DNA of 64,000 nt, from contig NZ_BAABHJ010000039.1 in NCBI RefSeq assembly GCF_039542035.1, forward strand, positions 62,001 to 126,000. The letters are read 5' to 3'. Below, piece by piece: positions 35,748-44,614 of this stretch (the first letter of the stretch is position 1; the number at the start of each line of letters is the position of its first letter). The notes below the pieces were generated by a model. That model made no database searches. It saw only the letters and a program-made list of their open reading frames with translations, and was not told the DNA's origin. The stretch comes from Actinoallomurus liliacearum (GTDB taxonomy: Bacteria; Actinomycetota; Actinomycetes; Streptosporangiales; Streptosporangiaceae). A program made the translations under genes and the position numbers.

Positions 35748-38275
35748 ACACCCCGCGCGTCCTCGGCGGACACCTCCAGGCACCCGAAGCCGTTCCAGCT
35801 GACCTGCGCGGCGACTCGCCGCTCGGGCAGCTACTTACCGACCCGCTCGGCACGCTCTCCCGATTGGGGCAGCAGGCCGGCCACCTCCTGATCTCTCATC
35901 TGCCGGTCGCGGCTCCGGCTGCGATGGGTGCGGTCATCTTGATCGTCGTCGCCCGCCTTCTGCTGAGCCGGTGGCGGCACCGTCTGCTCCTCGACGGCGC
36001 GCAGCTGGTGCAGGTGCGGGTGCCGCCCCAGGTCGATGCCTCCGCGGCTGCGACGTTCTGGGCGAACCTGATCGGGCTGTTGCGCCCCCGCTGGCGGCGC
36101 TGGGTCTTCGGGCAGCCGCATGTCGCGTTCGAGTTCCGGTGGGACGGCCCTGAACTCGGCATCCAGGTGTGGGTGCCCGGTTCGGTCCCGGCCGTGCTGG
36201 TCGCCCGCGCTATCGAGGCGGCCTGGCCGGCCGCCCGCACCACCATCACCACCCCCACCGACCTCATCCCCACGGGCGCCGTCGCGACCGGTGGGACGCT
36301 CCGGCTTGCGCGACCCGACCACCACCCCATCGCCACCGGCCACAAAGACGACCCGATCCGGGCCCTGCTGGGTGCCGCCACCGGCATCACGGTCGGGCAG
36401 CGTGCGGTGGTGCAGGTGCTGGCCCGCCCCATCACGGGTCGGCGTCTGGCCCGCGCGCACCGCGCCGCCGCGCGCCTGCGCGGCACCACCCAGCCGACAT
36501 TGACCGGACGGCTCCTCGACCTGCTCACCCCCGGCCCACCTGCTCGACCGGCCCGGCCGGGCACTATCGCGGCGGCGCATCCCGAACGCGCCGGAGAGAT
36601 CAAGGCGATCCTCGACAAGGCCGCCCAGCCACGCTTCGCCGTCACCATCCGATACGCCGCAGCCACCACCCACACCGACGATGTCCAGGCGGCCCGGGGA
36701 TGGGCACGCGGCCGGGCACACGCGCTCGCTTCGGCGTTCGCGGTCTTCGCCGGCCGCAACTACTTCGACCGGCACCGCCTCCACCACCCCGCCCAGGCAC
36801 TGAACCAGCGGCGGCTGGGCTGGGGGGACCTGCTGTCGGTCGCCGAACTCGCCGCGATCGCGCACCTGCCGCATGACCCCGCGGTGCCCGGCCTGTCTAG
36901 GGCCGGCGCGAACTCAGTTCCCCCGCCACCGGTCGTGCCGGCGGGCGGGAAGGGCTGCAAACCGCTCGGGGACGCCGACGCCGGACCCGTCCGCCCCATC
37001 GCGCTGTGCGTCGCCGACGCGCGCCAGCACCTGCACGTCCTGGGGGCGACCGGGGCGGGCAAGTCCACGCTGATCGCCCAGATGATTCTCGCCGACGCCC
37101 GCGCGGGGCGAGCGGCGGTGGTGATCGATCCTCGCGGGGACCTGATCAACGATCTGCTCGATCGGCTTCCCGAGCAGGTCGCCGACCGGGTCTGGCTGAT
37201 CGACCCCGACACCACCCCACCCCCCGCCCTCGGAGTCCTCGCCGGGAAGGACGCGAACCTGGCCTCGGACAACCTGGTCGGGATCTTCGCCCGGATCTTC
37301 GCCGACTCCTGGGGGCCACGCACCGACGACATCCTCCGCTCCGCCGTCCTGACCCTCCAGCAGACCCCCGGCGCGACCCTGGCCGACATCCCCCGGCTAC
37401 TGACCGAGGACGCCTACCGGATCGGTGCCACCGGCCGCCTGCGCGATGAGGTCCTCGCCGGTTTCTGGGCCTGGTACACCGGCCTGTCACCCGAGGCGCG
37501 CGCGGCGGCGATCGGGCCGGTGATGAACAAACTCCGCCACTTCCTGCTCCGACCCTTCGTCCGCGCCGTGGTCGGCGCCCATGGCCCCGGCCTCGACACC
37601 GACCGTCTCCTCAATACCGGCGGAATCCTCCTCGTGCGGGTCCCCAAGGGCATGCTCGGGGACGACACCGCCCGGCTCCTGGGCTCCTTCGTGATCGCCA
37701 AAGTCTGGGAAGCCACCACCCGCCGCGCCCGCCAACCCGAAGCAACCCGCCGGGATGCCGCCTTGTATGTGGACGAGGCGCACAGCTTCCTCAACCTGCC
37801 TCACGGGCTCGAGGAGATGCTCGCCGAAGCCCGCGCTCACCGGCTGTCCATAGTCCTAGCGCACCAGAACCTGGCCCAGTTCCCCGCCGGGATGCGCGAA
37901 GCGGTCGCCGCCAACGCCCGCAACAAAATCATCTTCTCGATCTCCGCGCACGACGCCCGCCAACTCGCCACCGTCACCGCACCGAACCTCACGGCCCATG
38001 ATCTGGCGAACCTGGCCGCCTACCAGGCCGCCGCCCGCCTCATCGTCAACAACACCGAAACACCCGCGTTCACCTTCACCACCCGGCCCCTGCCCGAGCC
38101 GGCACCCGGCCGCGCCGACCTACTGCGCCGGGCCGCGCGCGCCAACGCCGAAACCACGCGCCGCCCACCGCCGCGATCCGACCCGCGTCACGACGGCGCC
38201 CACCATCCGGAACTCAGCGAGCCCGGCGCGCAGCCGAGTGAAGACGAGCCTCCCGCGGCGCGACCACCCGCCTAA
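35744..38275 (+). CDS. VirD4/TraG-like conjugative coupling protein
   Basis: 843 residues. One membrane segment near the N-terminus (AAPAAMGAVILIVVARLLL, about 50-68), a long N-terminal domain, then the motor: Walker A HVLGATGAGKSTLIAQMIL (about residue 430), VVIDPRGDLINDLL, Walker B DAALYVDEAHSFLNL (about 670), SIVLAHQNLAQFP and the arginine-finger region. The C-terminus is a Pro/Arg-rich disordered tail. This is the hexameric ATPase that brings the relaxase-DNA complex to the channel. The next gene lies 47 bp on, so this may end the first coupled block. Confidence 0.92.
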   Translation: MNTPRVLGGHLQAPEAVPADLRGDSPLGQLLTDPLGTLSRLGQQAGHLLISHLPVAAPAAMGAVILIVVARLLLSRWRHRLLLDGAQLVQVRVPPQVDASAAATFWANLIGLLRPRWRRWVFGQPHVAFEFRWDGPELGIQVWVPGSVPAVLVARAIEAAWPAARTTITTPTDLIPTGAVATGGTLRLARPDHHPIATGHKDDPIRALLGAATGITVGQRAVVQVLARPITGRRLARAHRAAARLRGTTQPTLTGRLLDLLTPGPPARPARPGTIAAAHPERAGEIKAILDKAAQPRFAVTIRYAAATTHTDDVQAARGWARGRAHALASAFAVFAGRNYFDRHRLHHPAQALNQRRLGWGDLLSVAELAAIAHLPHDPAVPGLSRAGANSVPPPPVVPAGGKGCKPLGDADAGPVRPIALCVADARQHLHVLGATGAGKSTLIAQMILADARAGRAAVVIDPRGDLINDLLDRLPEQVADRVWLIDPDTTPPPALGVLAGKDANLASDNLVGIFARIFADSWGPRTDDILRSAVLTLQQTPGATLADIPRLLTEDAYRIGATGRLRDEVLAGFWAWYTGLSPEARAAAIGPVMNKLRHFLLRPFVRAVVGAHGPGLDTDRLLNTGGILLVRVPKGMLGDDTARLLGSFVIAKVWEATTRRARQPEATRRDAALYVDEAHSFLNLPHGLEEMLAEARAHRLSIVLAHQNLAQFPAGMREAVAANARNKIIFSISAHDARQLATVTAPNLTAHDLANLAAYQAAARLIVNNTETPAFTFTTRPLPEPAPGRADLLRRAARANAETTRRPPPRSDPRHDGAHHPELSEPGAQPSEDEPPAARPPA

Positions 38276-38322
38276 CCCCGTCACACCACCAGCCCGAACC
38301 CGTCACGACAGGAGGAATCCTC

Positions 38323-39210
38323 ATGCCCACGCCCGCTGCCAAACGTGCCCCGACCTACGTCGGTTCCGGCACCGCACGCATCCCGGCCCGGCCGCCGATG
38401 AGCCCGGACCTGGTCGCGGCCCTGGCGAATCGGCTACGGCCAAGAGACCGGTGGCTGCTGGAGATCCTGCACGAACACCGCGTGCTGACCACCCGCCAGA
38501 TCCAGCAGCTCGCGTTCCCGTCCATCAGCACCACCACCCACCGCCTCCTCAAGCTGTGGCGACTGCGCGCACTGGAACGGTTCCGCCCGGCGATGGAGGT
38601 CGGGTCCTCGCCCATGCACTACGTCCTGGGCCCCGCCGGTGCCGCGATCCTGGCGCAGCGCCGGGACAAGACCGTCGCCCAGCTCGGCTACCGCCTCGAC
38701 CGGGCCCTGGCGATTGCCCACTCGGACAAGCTCACCCACCTGGTCGGTGCCAATGGCCTGTTCACCGCCCTGGCCGCCCACGCCCGCACCCATTCCGGCA
38801 CCGAACTGGTGATCTGGTGGTCCGAACGACGCTGCCAGAAGGTGTGGGGGCGATACGCCCGGCCCGACGGATACGGCCGCTGGCGCGAACACCACCGGGA
38901 AGCGGACTTCTTCATCGAGTACGACACCGGAACCGAACCGCTACACCGCCTCGACACCAAGATCAGCGACTACGCCACGCTGGCCGAGACGACCGGTATC
39001 AGCGACACACCGGTCCTGTTCGTCCTGCCCAACCCCGCCCGCGAACAGCACCTGCACGACCGCATCACCACCCACAGGCCCCTGATCGCCACCACAACCC
39101 TCGAGGTGCTCGACGCCGCCGGGGGACCGGCCGGTGCCACCTGGCGGCCCATCGGCGCGCAATCCCGGCGGCGGCTCATCGACCTCCATTCCGCCGGGGG
39201 CGAGCGATGA
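38323..39210 (+). CDS. Replication-relaxation family protein
   Basis: 295 residues, ATG with AGGAGG 7 nt upstream. A winged helix near the start (WLLEILHEHRVLTTRQIQQLAF, THRLLKLWRLRALERFRP) and a PD-(D/E)xK-like rear part (YDTGTEPLHRLDTKISDYATL, TPVLFVLPNPAREQHLHDRI) match the actinobacterial and firmicute replication-relaxation family (MobC/AcrIIA-neighbour type), found with conjugation and rolling-circle modules. It is the best candidate here for an oriT-binding or accessory relaxosome protein. No canonical HUH relaxase is recognisable in the window. The next start overlaps its stop. Confidence 0.82.
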   Translation: MPTPAAKRAPTYVGSGTARIPARPPMSPDLVAALANRLRPRDRWLLEILHEHRVLTTRQIQQLAFPSISTTTHRLLKLWRLRALERFRPAMEVGSSPMHYVLGPAGAAILAQRRDKTVAQLGYRLDRALAIAHSDKLTHLVGANGLFTALAAHARTHSGTELVIWWSERRCQKVWGRYARPDGYGRWREHHREADFFIEYDTGTEPLHRLDTKISDYATLAETTGISDTPVLFVLPNPAREQHLHDRITTHRPLIATTTLEVLDAAGGPAGATWRPIGAQSRRRLIDLHSAGGER

Positions 39211-39812
39211 ACCGCGGACTTCTCCTGGCCGGCGCCGCCGCACTCGTACTCGTGCTGGTCTGCCTGACCTGGTCCACCCGCCGCACCGCACGACCCGCCC
39301 ACCCCGCACGGCCCTCGCGCGCACCGGCTGCGGGCGCGCCGGTATCGCGGCCGATCCGTACGGCGGCCGACGCTGGTCGACTGCTGCCGTTTCCACCAGA
39401 ACAACTCGCCCGCAGCGCGCAGCTCGCGCAGACGTTCACCGCCGCCTACAGCACCCACCGCTACAGCGAACCGACCGCCGAGTACCTCCAGCGGCTCGCA
39501 TCGATGATGAGTCCCTCGCTGCACGTCGTCATCGAACGCACCGCGAACGACCCGGCTGTCGTAGTGGAGCGGCAGCGCATCCAGGAGGTCTGCGTCGGCG
39601 AGGTCCGAGCCGAAACGATCCGTGAACTGGGGCCCGCCTCGGTCACCTTCGTGGTCACTGCGACCGAGCACATCACGACTGCATACGCCGCCCGGCAGGA
39701 CACCGTCCGCTACGCCATCACCCTCGTCCCCACCACCGGTGGTGGCTGGAAGGTGTATGACATCGAACTCGCCGCCATCGGGCAGGCCGGCGACTCAGGC
39801 GGCATCCCATGA
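39207..39812 (+). CDS. VirB8/TcpC-like T4SS membrane protein
   Basis: 201 residues; ATG overlapping the previous stop. One N-terminal membrane helix (LLLAGAAALVLVLVCLTW), an Ala/Pro/Arg-rich linker, then a single NTF2-like domain (TAAYSTHRYSEPTAEYLQRL, VVERQRIQEVCVGEV, TTGGGWKVYDIELAAIG). Membrane anchor plus NTF2-like fold is the arrangement of VirB8/TcpC proteins, which link the channel and pilin outside the membrane. Sequence identity is low across this family, so I rely on topology and place in the operon. Confidence 0.68.
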   Translation: MNRGLLLAGAAALVLVLVCLTWSTRRTARPAHPARPSRAPAAGAPVSRPIRTAADAGRLLPFPPEQLARSAQLAQTFTAAYSTHRYSEPTAEYLQRLASMMSPSLHVVIERTANDPAVVVERQRIQEVCVGEVRAETIRELGPASVTFVVTATEHITTAYAARQDTVRYAITLVPTTGGGWKVYDIELAAIGQAGDSGGIP

Positions 39813-40903
39813 CCGCCGCATCGCCCAGGTGTGAGGCTAAGGACACCGGGTCGGCGCAGGCCACCCTCCTGCTGGTCGTTGCGGCGCTACTGGGCCTACC
39901 CGTGCTTCTCGGCGCGCCCTTACTCAGCCATCACGCCGGCACGCTCACCGCCTGCGAGCAACAAACCGCCCCACAACCCGGCGTCGCATCCGCCGCCCAA
40001 GGCGACATCCCGGCGCAGTACCTGGCCCTCTACCGGGCTGCAGGGCAGCGCTACGGGATCCCGTGGACTCTGCTCGCTGCCATCGGCAAGACCGAGTCCG
40101 ACCACGGTCGCGACCACAGCCGCGGTGTCCACTGGGGCGCGAACTCGGCGGGAGCGGCCGGGCCCATGCAGATCGGCATCGGCGGCCGGGCCGGTAATAA
40201 CTGGGGCGGTACACCCCGCCACCTGGCCAGCCAGCGCGCCGGCGGCGTCGCCGTCGACGGCGACGGAGACGGCTGGGCCGACGTGCACCATCCCGCCGAT
40301 GCCATCCCTGGTGCCGCCCGGTTCTTGCTTGCTCACGGCGCACCCGCCCGCCTGGCCCGGGCGGTGTTCGCCTACAACCCCGACCCGGCCTACGTCCGCC
40401 ACGTCATGGCCCAAGCGGCCCGCTACGCCACCGCCGACAGCCCCGCCATCACCGATCCGGGCTCGGACCCCCACACGTGTCCCGGGGACGTGGACGCGTT
40501 CACCGGCGCGCCCGGCGGCGTGCTCGGGACCGTCATCGCCTACGCCCGCGCCCAGATCGGCAAACCGTACGTCTACGGTGGCACCGGCCCGGACGGGTTC
40601 GACTGCTCGGGGCTGGCGATGATGGCCTACCGCGCCGCCCACATCACCATCCCCCGCCTGTCCGATGACCAGTATTGGTTCGGCAAGCAGATACCCGCAG
40701 GAACCGAGCAGCCAGGCGACCTGGTCTTCTTCGACTACAAACCCGGCCACACCGGCCCTGGCCACGTCGGCATCGTCTACAAGCCCGCCACTGGCATGAT
40801 GATCGTCGCCCCTCACACCGGCGCCCGCGTGAGACTGCAGTCGTATAAGACCTACCCCGGAGGAGTCGTCGGATTCACCCGTCCCGCCGCACGCGACCTG
40901 TAG
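39809..40903 (+). CDS. Bifunctional lytic transglycosylase / NlpC-P60 hydrolase (VirB1-like)
   Basis: 364 residues; ATG overlapping the previous stop. One N-terminal membrane helix (about 15-38), then a transglycosylase domain (PWTLLAAIGKTESDHGRDHS with the catalytic Glu, AGAAGPMQIGIGG, GAARFLLAHGAPARLARAVFAYNPDPAYV) and an NlpC/P60 endopeptidase domain: PYVYGGTGPDGFDCSGLAMM with the nucleophile Cys (about residue 264) and GPGHVGIVYKP with the His. The enzyme opens peptidoglycan locally for the T4SS, as Tcp-type systems do. It is the last gene of the conjugation operon. Confidence 0.92.
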   Translation: MTAASPRCEAKDTGSAQATLLLVVAALLGLPVLLGAPLLSHHAGTLTACEQQTAPQPGVASAAQGDIPAQYLALYRAAGQRYGIPWTLLAAIGKTESDHGRDHSRGVHWGANSAGAAGPMQIGIGGRAGNNWGGTPRHLASQRAGGVAVDGDGDGWADVHHPADAIPGAARFLLAHGAPARLARAVFAYNPDPAYVRHVMAQAARYATADSPAITDPGSDPHTCPGDVDAFTGAPGGVLGTVIAYARAQIGKPYVYGGTGPDGFDCSGLAMMAYRAAHITIPRLSDDQYWFGKQIPAGTEQPGDLVFFDYKPGHTGPGHVGIVYKPATGMMIVAPHTGARVRLQSYKTYPGGVVGFTRPAARDL

Positions 40904-40983
40904 GTTCTCAAAAGGCATGGCCAATTCTCAAATAAGTTGTCCATGACTTGTCTTTTTGGCCATCTCGGTGAGACGCCGTCGGC

Positions 40984-41310
40984 GTGCCGTCTTGGGCTGG
41001 TATGTCCCTTGAGGTCATGATCGCCGGGGTGGCTTCCTGTCTTGAACAGCGGGCGCAGCGGGTTCGGGTGCGATACCGCGCTGGCGGTGGCGACTTCGCG
41101 GACACCATGCTGGATCGGGTGTTCGTGGCGGAGGTGGCTGGTGGCCTGCCGGTGCGAGAGTTCCGCTGGCACCAGGGGCGCCGTCACTAATCGGGCTGGT
41201 ACTGGTCGTTCACGGTGGAACGGCTGGTCGCCTATGAGAGCCGGCCGGAGCTTGCCTGGTTGTTGCTGGCCGATTTCGATCCGGCGGTCGTCGCGATCAC
41301 CGCAAGGGGA
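40984..41310 (+). pseudogene. TnsA-like transposase endonuclease remnant with in-frame stop
   Basis: One frame reads RVRYRAGGGDFADTMLDRVFVAEVAGGLPVREFRWHQGRRH, a TAA at 41188-41190, then SGWYWSFTVERLVAYESRPELAWLLLADFDPAVVAI. Read through the stop this is the TnsA-like endonuclease segment 'FRW.+GQRHYSGWYWS....VVYESRLEL..LL.ADFDP', containing the conserved ExxLE-type acidic region; a single base (TAC to TAA) would explain the stop. The C-terminal part is gone. It is debris of a Tn7-like heteromeric transposon between the conjugation operon and a membrane-protein gene. Short GTTGTC/CTTGTC words at 40935-40955 could be end repeats. Confidence 0.6.
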
Positions 41311-41413
41311 CGGCGATCGATGCACGCGCGAACCGGGGCCCAGGGAGGGCCCGGCGCGGAAAGGCTCCGGTTCTGCAGCCCAAGAGTCCTTCCGGTTCCT
41401 CGGTCGGTGGAGG

Positions 41414-42508
41414 ATGATTTCCGTCGTGGAGTCGGTCGCGTCTGCGGGGTCATGGGTCCGGCGCCTGGCGTTGTGGCCGGGGGAAGGCTTGCTTTACCGG
41501 CGCTTCGGCTGGTTCTCCGGGGGTCTGCTCGTCCTCTTAGGGTTGAATGAACTGAGTCTTTGGGGCGGCGATGTCCGGCGATGGGACTGGCTTTTCGTCA
41601 CCGGCATTCTCGCCTTTTTGATGGCGCTTCGCCCCTCGCTGGCGCTGCCGGACAAGATGCATGAGACATTGGACCGGCTCGGGACCGGAAAGGTGCTGTC
41701 CGGTCCCGAGGACCTCCAAGCCTTTGAGCGGAACCTGCATCGGTCGAGCCGGTGGGCGGCGCTTGTCGGCGGTGCTGTCACAGTGCCTGTCATCGCGGTC
41801 GCCTGGATCGCGGCGCGCGGGCTGGTCGGTCGTTACCTGGGCACCATGACGGCGGAGGTGGTCGCGGCGGTGCCGGTCGGGCTGTGCTTCGGCCGTACGG
41901 TTGGCTATGGCCTCCTCGGCAGGCGGTTGACGCGGTCGCGGTTCACCGTCACCGTCGACCCCGAACACCTCGACGGCGCTACCGGCCTGCGCCCGGTCGG
42001 AGACTTTTACTTCTTCCAGGCCATGCTGCTCGCCGTTCCAGCGGTTTTCCTGGGAGCCTGGTGGGTCGCCATCCCCTTTTACGGTGAACGGTACGAGGGT
42101 TGGCGAGACGCCTATGTGGCCCTCCTAGCAATCGTACTCGTCTGCGAACTACTCGCCTTCCTCTTGCCGCTATGGTCCTTCCATATCGTCATGAAGGAAG
42201 AAAAGCGACGGCTCCTCGCCGAGGCGGACGAGATCGGCCACCAGGCGCTGGAGGTTCAGCGGCAGCTTCGCTCCGAACCGAAGGAGACCCAACTCAAGCA
42301 CCTCGAAGACCGACTCGCCCGCCTCACCCGCCGGTACCAAGCCATCGAGAAGATGCCGACGTGGCCGGTTAGCACACGCGTCCGACGCCGGCTCGCGCTG
42401 AACAACGTCATCCTCCTCACCCCGGTGGTCGCCCAGATTCTCGGCGCACCAGACTCTCTCCAACACCTCCTGGACGCGCTCCAAAAGGTCATCACCGGTC
42501 ACGCCTGA
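41414..42508 (+). CDS. Multi-pass membrane protein of unknown function
   Basis: 364 residues from ATG 41414, or 360 from GTG 41426, which has the better-spaced GGAGG. Five or six membrane segments: FSGGLLVLLGLNEL, WLFVTGILAFLMAL, LVGGAVTVPVIAVAWIAARG, MLLAVPAVFLGAWWVAIPF, VALLAIVLVCELLAFLLPLW, and a C-terminal one (NNVILLTPVVAQILG). Between the last two lies a charged coiled-coil-like stretch (about 250-310; HQALEVQRQLRSEPKETQL, HLEDRLARLTRRYQAIE). No family recognised. Located behind a transposon scar, it is probably cargo. Codon usage is like its neighbours. Confidence 0.75.
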   Translation: MISVVESVASAGSWVRRLALWPGEGLLYRRFGWFSGGLLVLLGLNELSLWGGDVRRWDWLFVTGILAFLMALRPSLALPDKMHETLDRLGTGKVLSGPEDLQAFERNLHRSSRWAALVGGAVTVPVIAVAWIAARGLVGRYLGTMTAEVVAAVPVGLCFGRTVGYGLLGRRLTRSRFTVTVDPEHLDGATGLRPVGDFYFFQAMLLAVPAVFLGAWWVAIPFYGERYEGWRDAYVALLAIVLVCELLAFLLPLWSFHIVMKEEKRRLLAEADEIGHQALEVQRQLRSEPKETQLKHLEDRLARLTRRYQAIEKMPTWPVSTRVRRRLALNNVILLTPVVAQILGAPDSLQHLLDALQKVITGHA

Positions 42509-42545
42509 ACGACCACGACTACGCGAGCACGCCGACAGGCCTCGG

Positions 42546-42710
42546 CGAACCGCTCCACCCCGCGGTCTTGGCCGGTGCCGCGCGGCCGTCGTGGTGGCGG
42601 TCGCCGCTGTGCCTTGGCGTGGGTAAGACGGGAGTCGGTGCCGATCTTGATGATCAGCCCGAATGCCAAGCGGTCGATGACGGCGGCGCAGAGCCGAGAG
42701 CGGTGAAGAT
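42546..42710 (-). pseudogene. Possible IstB-like (IS21) ATP-binding protein C-terminal scrap
   Basis: A minus-strand frame gives CAAVIDRLAFGLIIKIGTDSRLTHAKAQRR, which resembles the C-terminus of IS21-type IstB proteins (AAVVDRLTFxGxIIETGTxSYRLAxTxA). The remaining IstB motifs (Walker A and B) are not visible nearby. A weak call resting on one segment. Confidence 0.3.
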
Positions 42711-42964
42711 ACGGGTCCAGCGTGAGAAGGAAGCCGTCCATCCTGAGATGCCGCAAAGCACAAGACCCTCCGGCCCCCAACCCCGGCCACTATCCGAGGA
42801 AAGGACAGATCGACGAGAAGAATCCCGTGGACAGATCGCTGAGGCACCGAAGAATGCCCTGGTAAACGGCACTCCTTGGGACAAGAAGAACGAGAAGCTA
42901 CACGACCGGTGAGAGTCGGCGGCCGTCACCTGATGCGAGGCCGAGAACCAACGGCTTGTCGCAG

Positions 42965-43399
42965 TTAGTCAGAGCTGTTCGGCCTAGTGGTTGCCGTGGT
43001 GCCGCCATCAGGATCGGACTCGTTATCGCCGCCGGTCAAGCGCCATCGCCAAAGGACGCCTGGACCCGATGACCACGGGTCCTTCCACCGGATCGCGACG
43101 CCCTCCTGTTGCAAGCTTCGCAGGATCTTGGTGCCAGTCGCGTACGCGACACCGGCGCCGCGTATCAGCTCCAGAGTGGTCGCGCCGGGGTGGGCTCGCA
43201 GGACAGCCAGGATCGCGGCCCGCCGGGAATCTTGACCGTCCACCGGGGGTACCCATCCCGGCGGCAGAGCGCGCGGCACTCGGATGTCGATTCCAAGGAG
43301 TCGTCGTAGAGTCTGAGCGGTGTCCTCCCGGGGTTTGGCCTGCTGTTGCAAGTAGCCGACGAGGTCCTCATCGATCTCGATGCTGATCATGCGGATCAC
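42965..43399 (-). CDS. Ribbon-helix-helix plus winged-helix regulator
   Basis: 144 residues from a GTG at 43399 (AAGGAG 8 nt upstream). Residues 1-40: MISIEIDEDLVGYLQQQAK followed by TAQTLRRLLGID, a ribbon-helix-helix-like start. Then a proline linker and a winged helix (about 57-110): RRAAILAVLRAHPGATTLEL, GVAYATGTKILRSLQQEGVAIRW. The C-terminus is polar. It is a paralogue of the protein at 44611-44976 with the same two-domain order. A 12-bp inverted repeat lies 40 bp upstream of the start (43439-43490), a plausible autoregulatory operator. Confidence 0.75.
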   Translation of the reverse strand: MIRMISIEIDEDLVGYLQQQAKPREDTAQTLRRLLGIDIRVPRALPPGWVPPVDGQDSRRAAILAVLRAHPGATTLELIRGAGVAYATGTKILRSLQQEGVAIRWKDPWSSGPGVLWRWRLTGGDNESDPDGGTTATTRPNSSD

Positions 43400-43438
43400 C
43401 GAATGCGCTCCTTGCTCCCCGCGGCCAGGCCCCGTGGT

Positions 43439-43490
43439 CTGGTGTCGGCGTAGACCCGGATCGTGACGTACCTCGATCCGCCGACACCAG
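43439..43490 (-). promoter_or_regulatory. Inverted repeat upstream of RHH-wHTH regulator, candidate operator
   Basis: Perfect 12-bp arms CTGGTGTCGGCG (43439-43450) and CGCCGACACCAG (43479-43490), 28 bp apart. The distal arm is part of a 22-bp word CTCGATNCGCCGACACNAGTCG that recurs at about 46160-46181, upstream of the gene starting at 46087. Position and repetition suggest binding sites for one regulator, perhaps the RHH protein itself. Confidence 0.45.
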
Positions 43491-43826
43491 TCGGCCAGGC
43501 GTCCGCTGGCGGGGCGGCACGCCACCGGACCGCACCGGATGTGATGGGCGGGGAGCGGCGATGGCGACCGCACCGCGTGGCAGCGGCGCGGCGCGGAACC
43601 GGCGGGCGAGAAGTTGGGCGTCCAGGTCAGGGCGGTGGAGGGAGGCCGCTGGGTTCGATGCGGTCGGTGACGGTGGTCCACCAGGTTTACGGGTGTTCGT
43701 TTGTTTCATGATGTCGGCGACAGCTACGGCGAGGCCGTGGCCGCCCTCGTTGGGTCAGGCGCAACGTCCCAGCGCGCCGGGATGGGCCGGGATCGTCTGG
43801 AACGTTGCGCCTGGCCGCTGATATCC

Positions 43827-44183
43827 CTAGACGTCTTCGAGCACGATCGGGGACGAATCCTCGTCGTGCTCGCGTTCGAGAGGTTCGGGTTTGATCAGGT
43901 CGGCCAGGAACGCGGCGATGAACTCGGCCGGGGTGTCGTCGGTGAAGGTGGCCTCCCACTCGATGTCGTGCAGGTCACCGTAGGCGCGGATGACCCACAG
44001 CGGCGCCTCGGGGGCGAAATGGTTGTGCTCGGGCAAGAACGCCAGGACGACCCGGCGGTCCGGCGGGAACGCGTAGGCGTTCGCCTTGCCGTCCGACGTG
44101 ACGGTCCATCCGGCGGCCCGCACCAATTCCAGTGCGGTCCCGGGCAGCCCGGGCCCGGCCAGCGGACGTGATACCAGCGCCAT
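43827..44183 (-). CDS. DUF317-like small protein
   Basis: 118 residues from ATG 44183 with AGGAG about 7 nt upstream; longer upstream frames are Arg-rich and unlikely. The pattern AGWTVTSDGKANAYAFPPDRRVVLAFLPE, then PLWVIRAYGDLHDIEWEATF and DDTPAEFIAAFLADL, is that of DUF317 proteins, usually found on actinobacterial plasmids and conjugative elements (there often as two tandem domains). Function unknown. The last residues are acidic (EREHDEDSSPIVLEDV). Confidence 0.72.
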   Translation of the reverse strand: MALVSRPLAGPGLPGTALELVRAAGWTVTSDGKANAYAFPPDRRVVLAFLPEHNHFAPEAPLWVIRAYGDLHDIEWEATFTDDTPAEFIAAFLADLIKPEPLEREHDEDSSPIVLEDV

Positions 44184-44428
44184 GGCACATCTCCTTCCAC
44201 GTAGCGGCATGGACACCGATCGCCAACCGGCCCCCCGGCGGACCCGGCGGCGTAGTGACGATCGCGTCGATCCAGGCTCGACTCCCCAACGGACGTCAAG
44301 GCCCGGCCACATGTCCCGATCGGCAGCCCCCGGAGCGCACGAAACAGCACCTCAGGGGGCAAGCAGCGAATCGGCCGAGACCAGTTCGGCGAGCGTGGCT
44401 GCTATGCCACCAACCGGGGCGGTAGCAC

Positions 44429-44614
44429 CTACGTGCGGGCGAGTGTGGTCGGCCCTTCGGCCGGCGAGCCTGCCGTAGACGAGGAGTTAGGAGTGCTCCG
44501 GTCGTGGTCTGGTGCGGCGGGACCGGCGTTGCCGAGGAGCGAGACGGCGCTGCCCTGGGCGGTGGTCACATCGGCCTGGAGCTGGAGATGGCGTGTTAGA
44601 TCGGTGAAGGTCAA
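44429..44614 (-). CDS. Possible small protein coupled to RHH-wHTH regulator
   Basis: 61 codons from a TTG at 44614 that overlaps the stop of the preceding regulator gene (TTGA). The start MTFTDLTRHLQLQADVTTAQ reads like a real amphipathic helix, the rest is Pro/Ser/Thr-rich. No ribosome-binding site of its own, so translation would depend on coupling. No family recognised. It might equally be a non-coding remainder. Confidence 0.3.
   Translation of the reverse strand: MTFTDLTRHLQLQADVTTAQGSAVSLLGNAGPAAPDHDRSTPNSSSTAGSPAEGPTTLART

Noticed and set aside
37998..39812. 604-codon plus-strand frame across the replication-relaxation gene
   Set aside because: Only its end (from 39207) is a real gene, with an ATG overlapping the previous stop; the upstream part is an out-of-frame reading of the coupling-protein and replication-relaxation genes.
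43400..43826. Gene starting MKQTNTRKPGG on the minus strand at 43709
   Set aside because: No ribosome-binding site, Arg/Pro-rich low-complexity translation, and it covers the candidate operator repeats.
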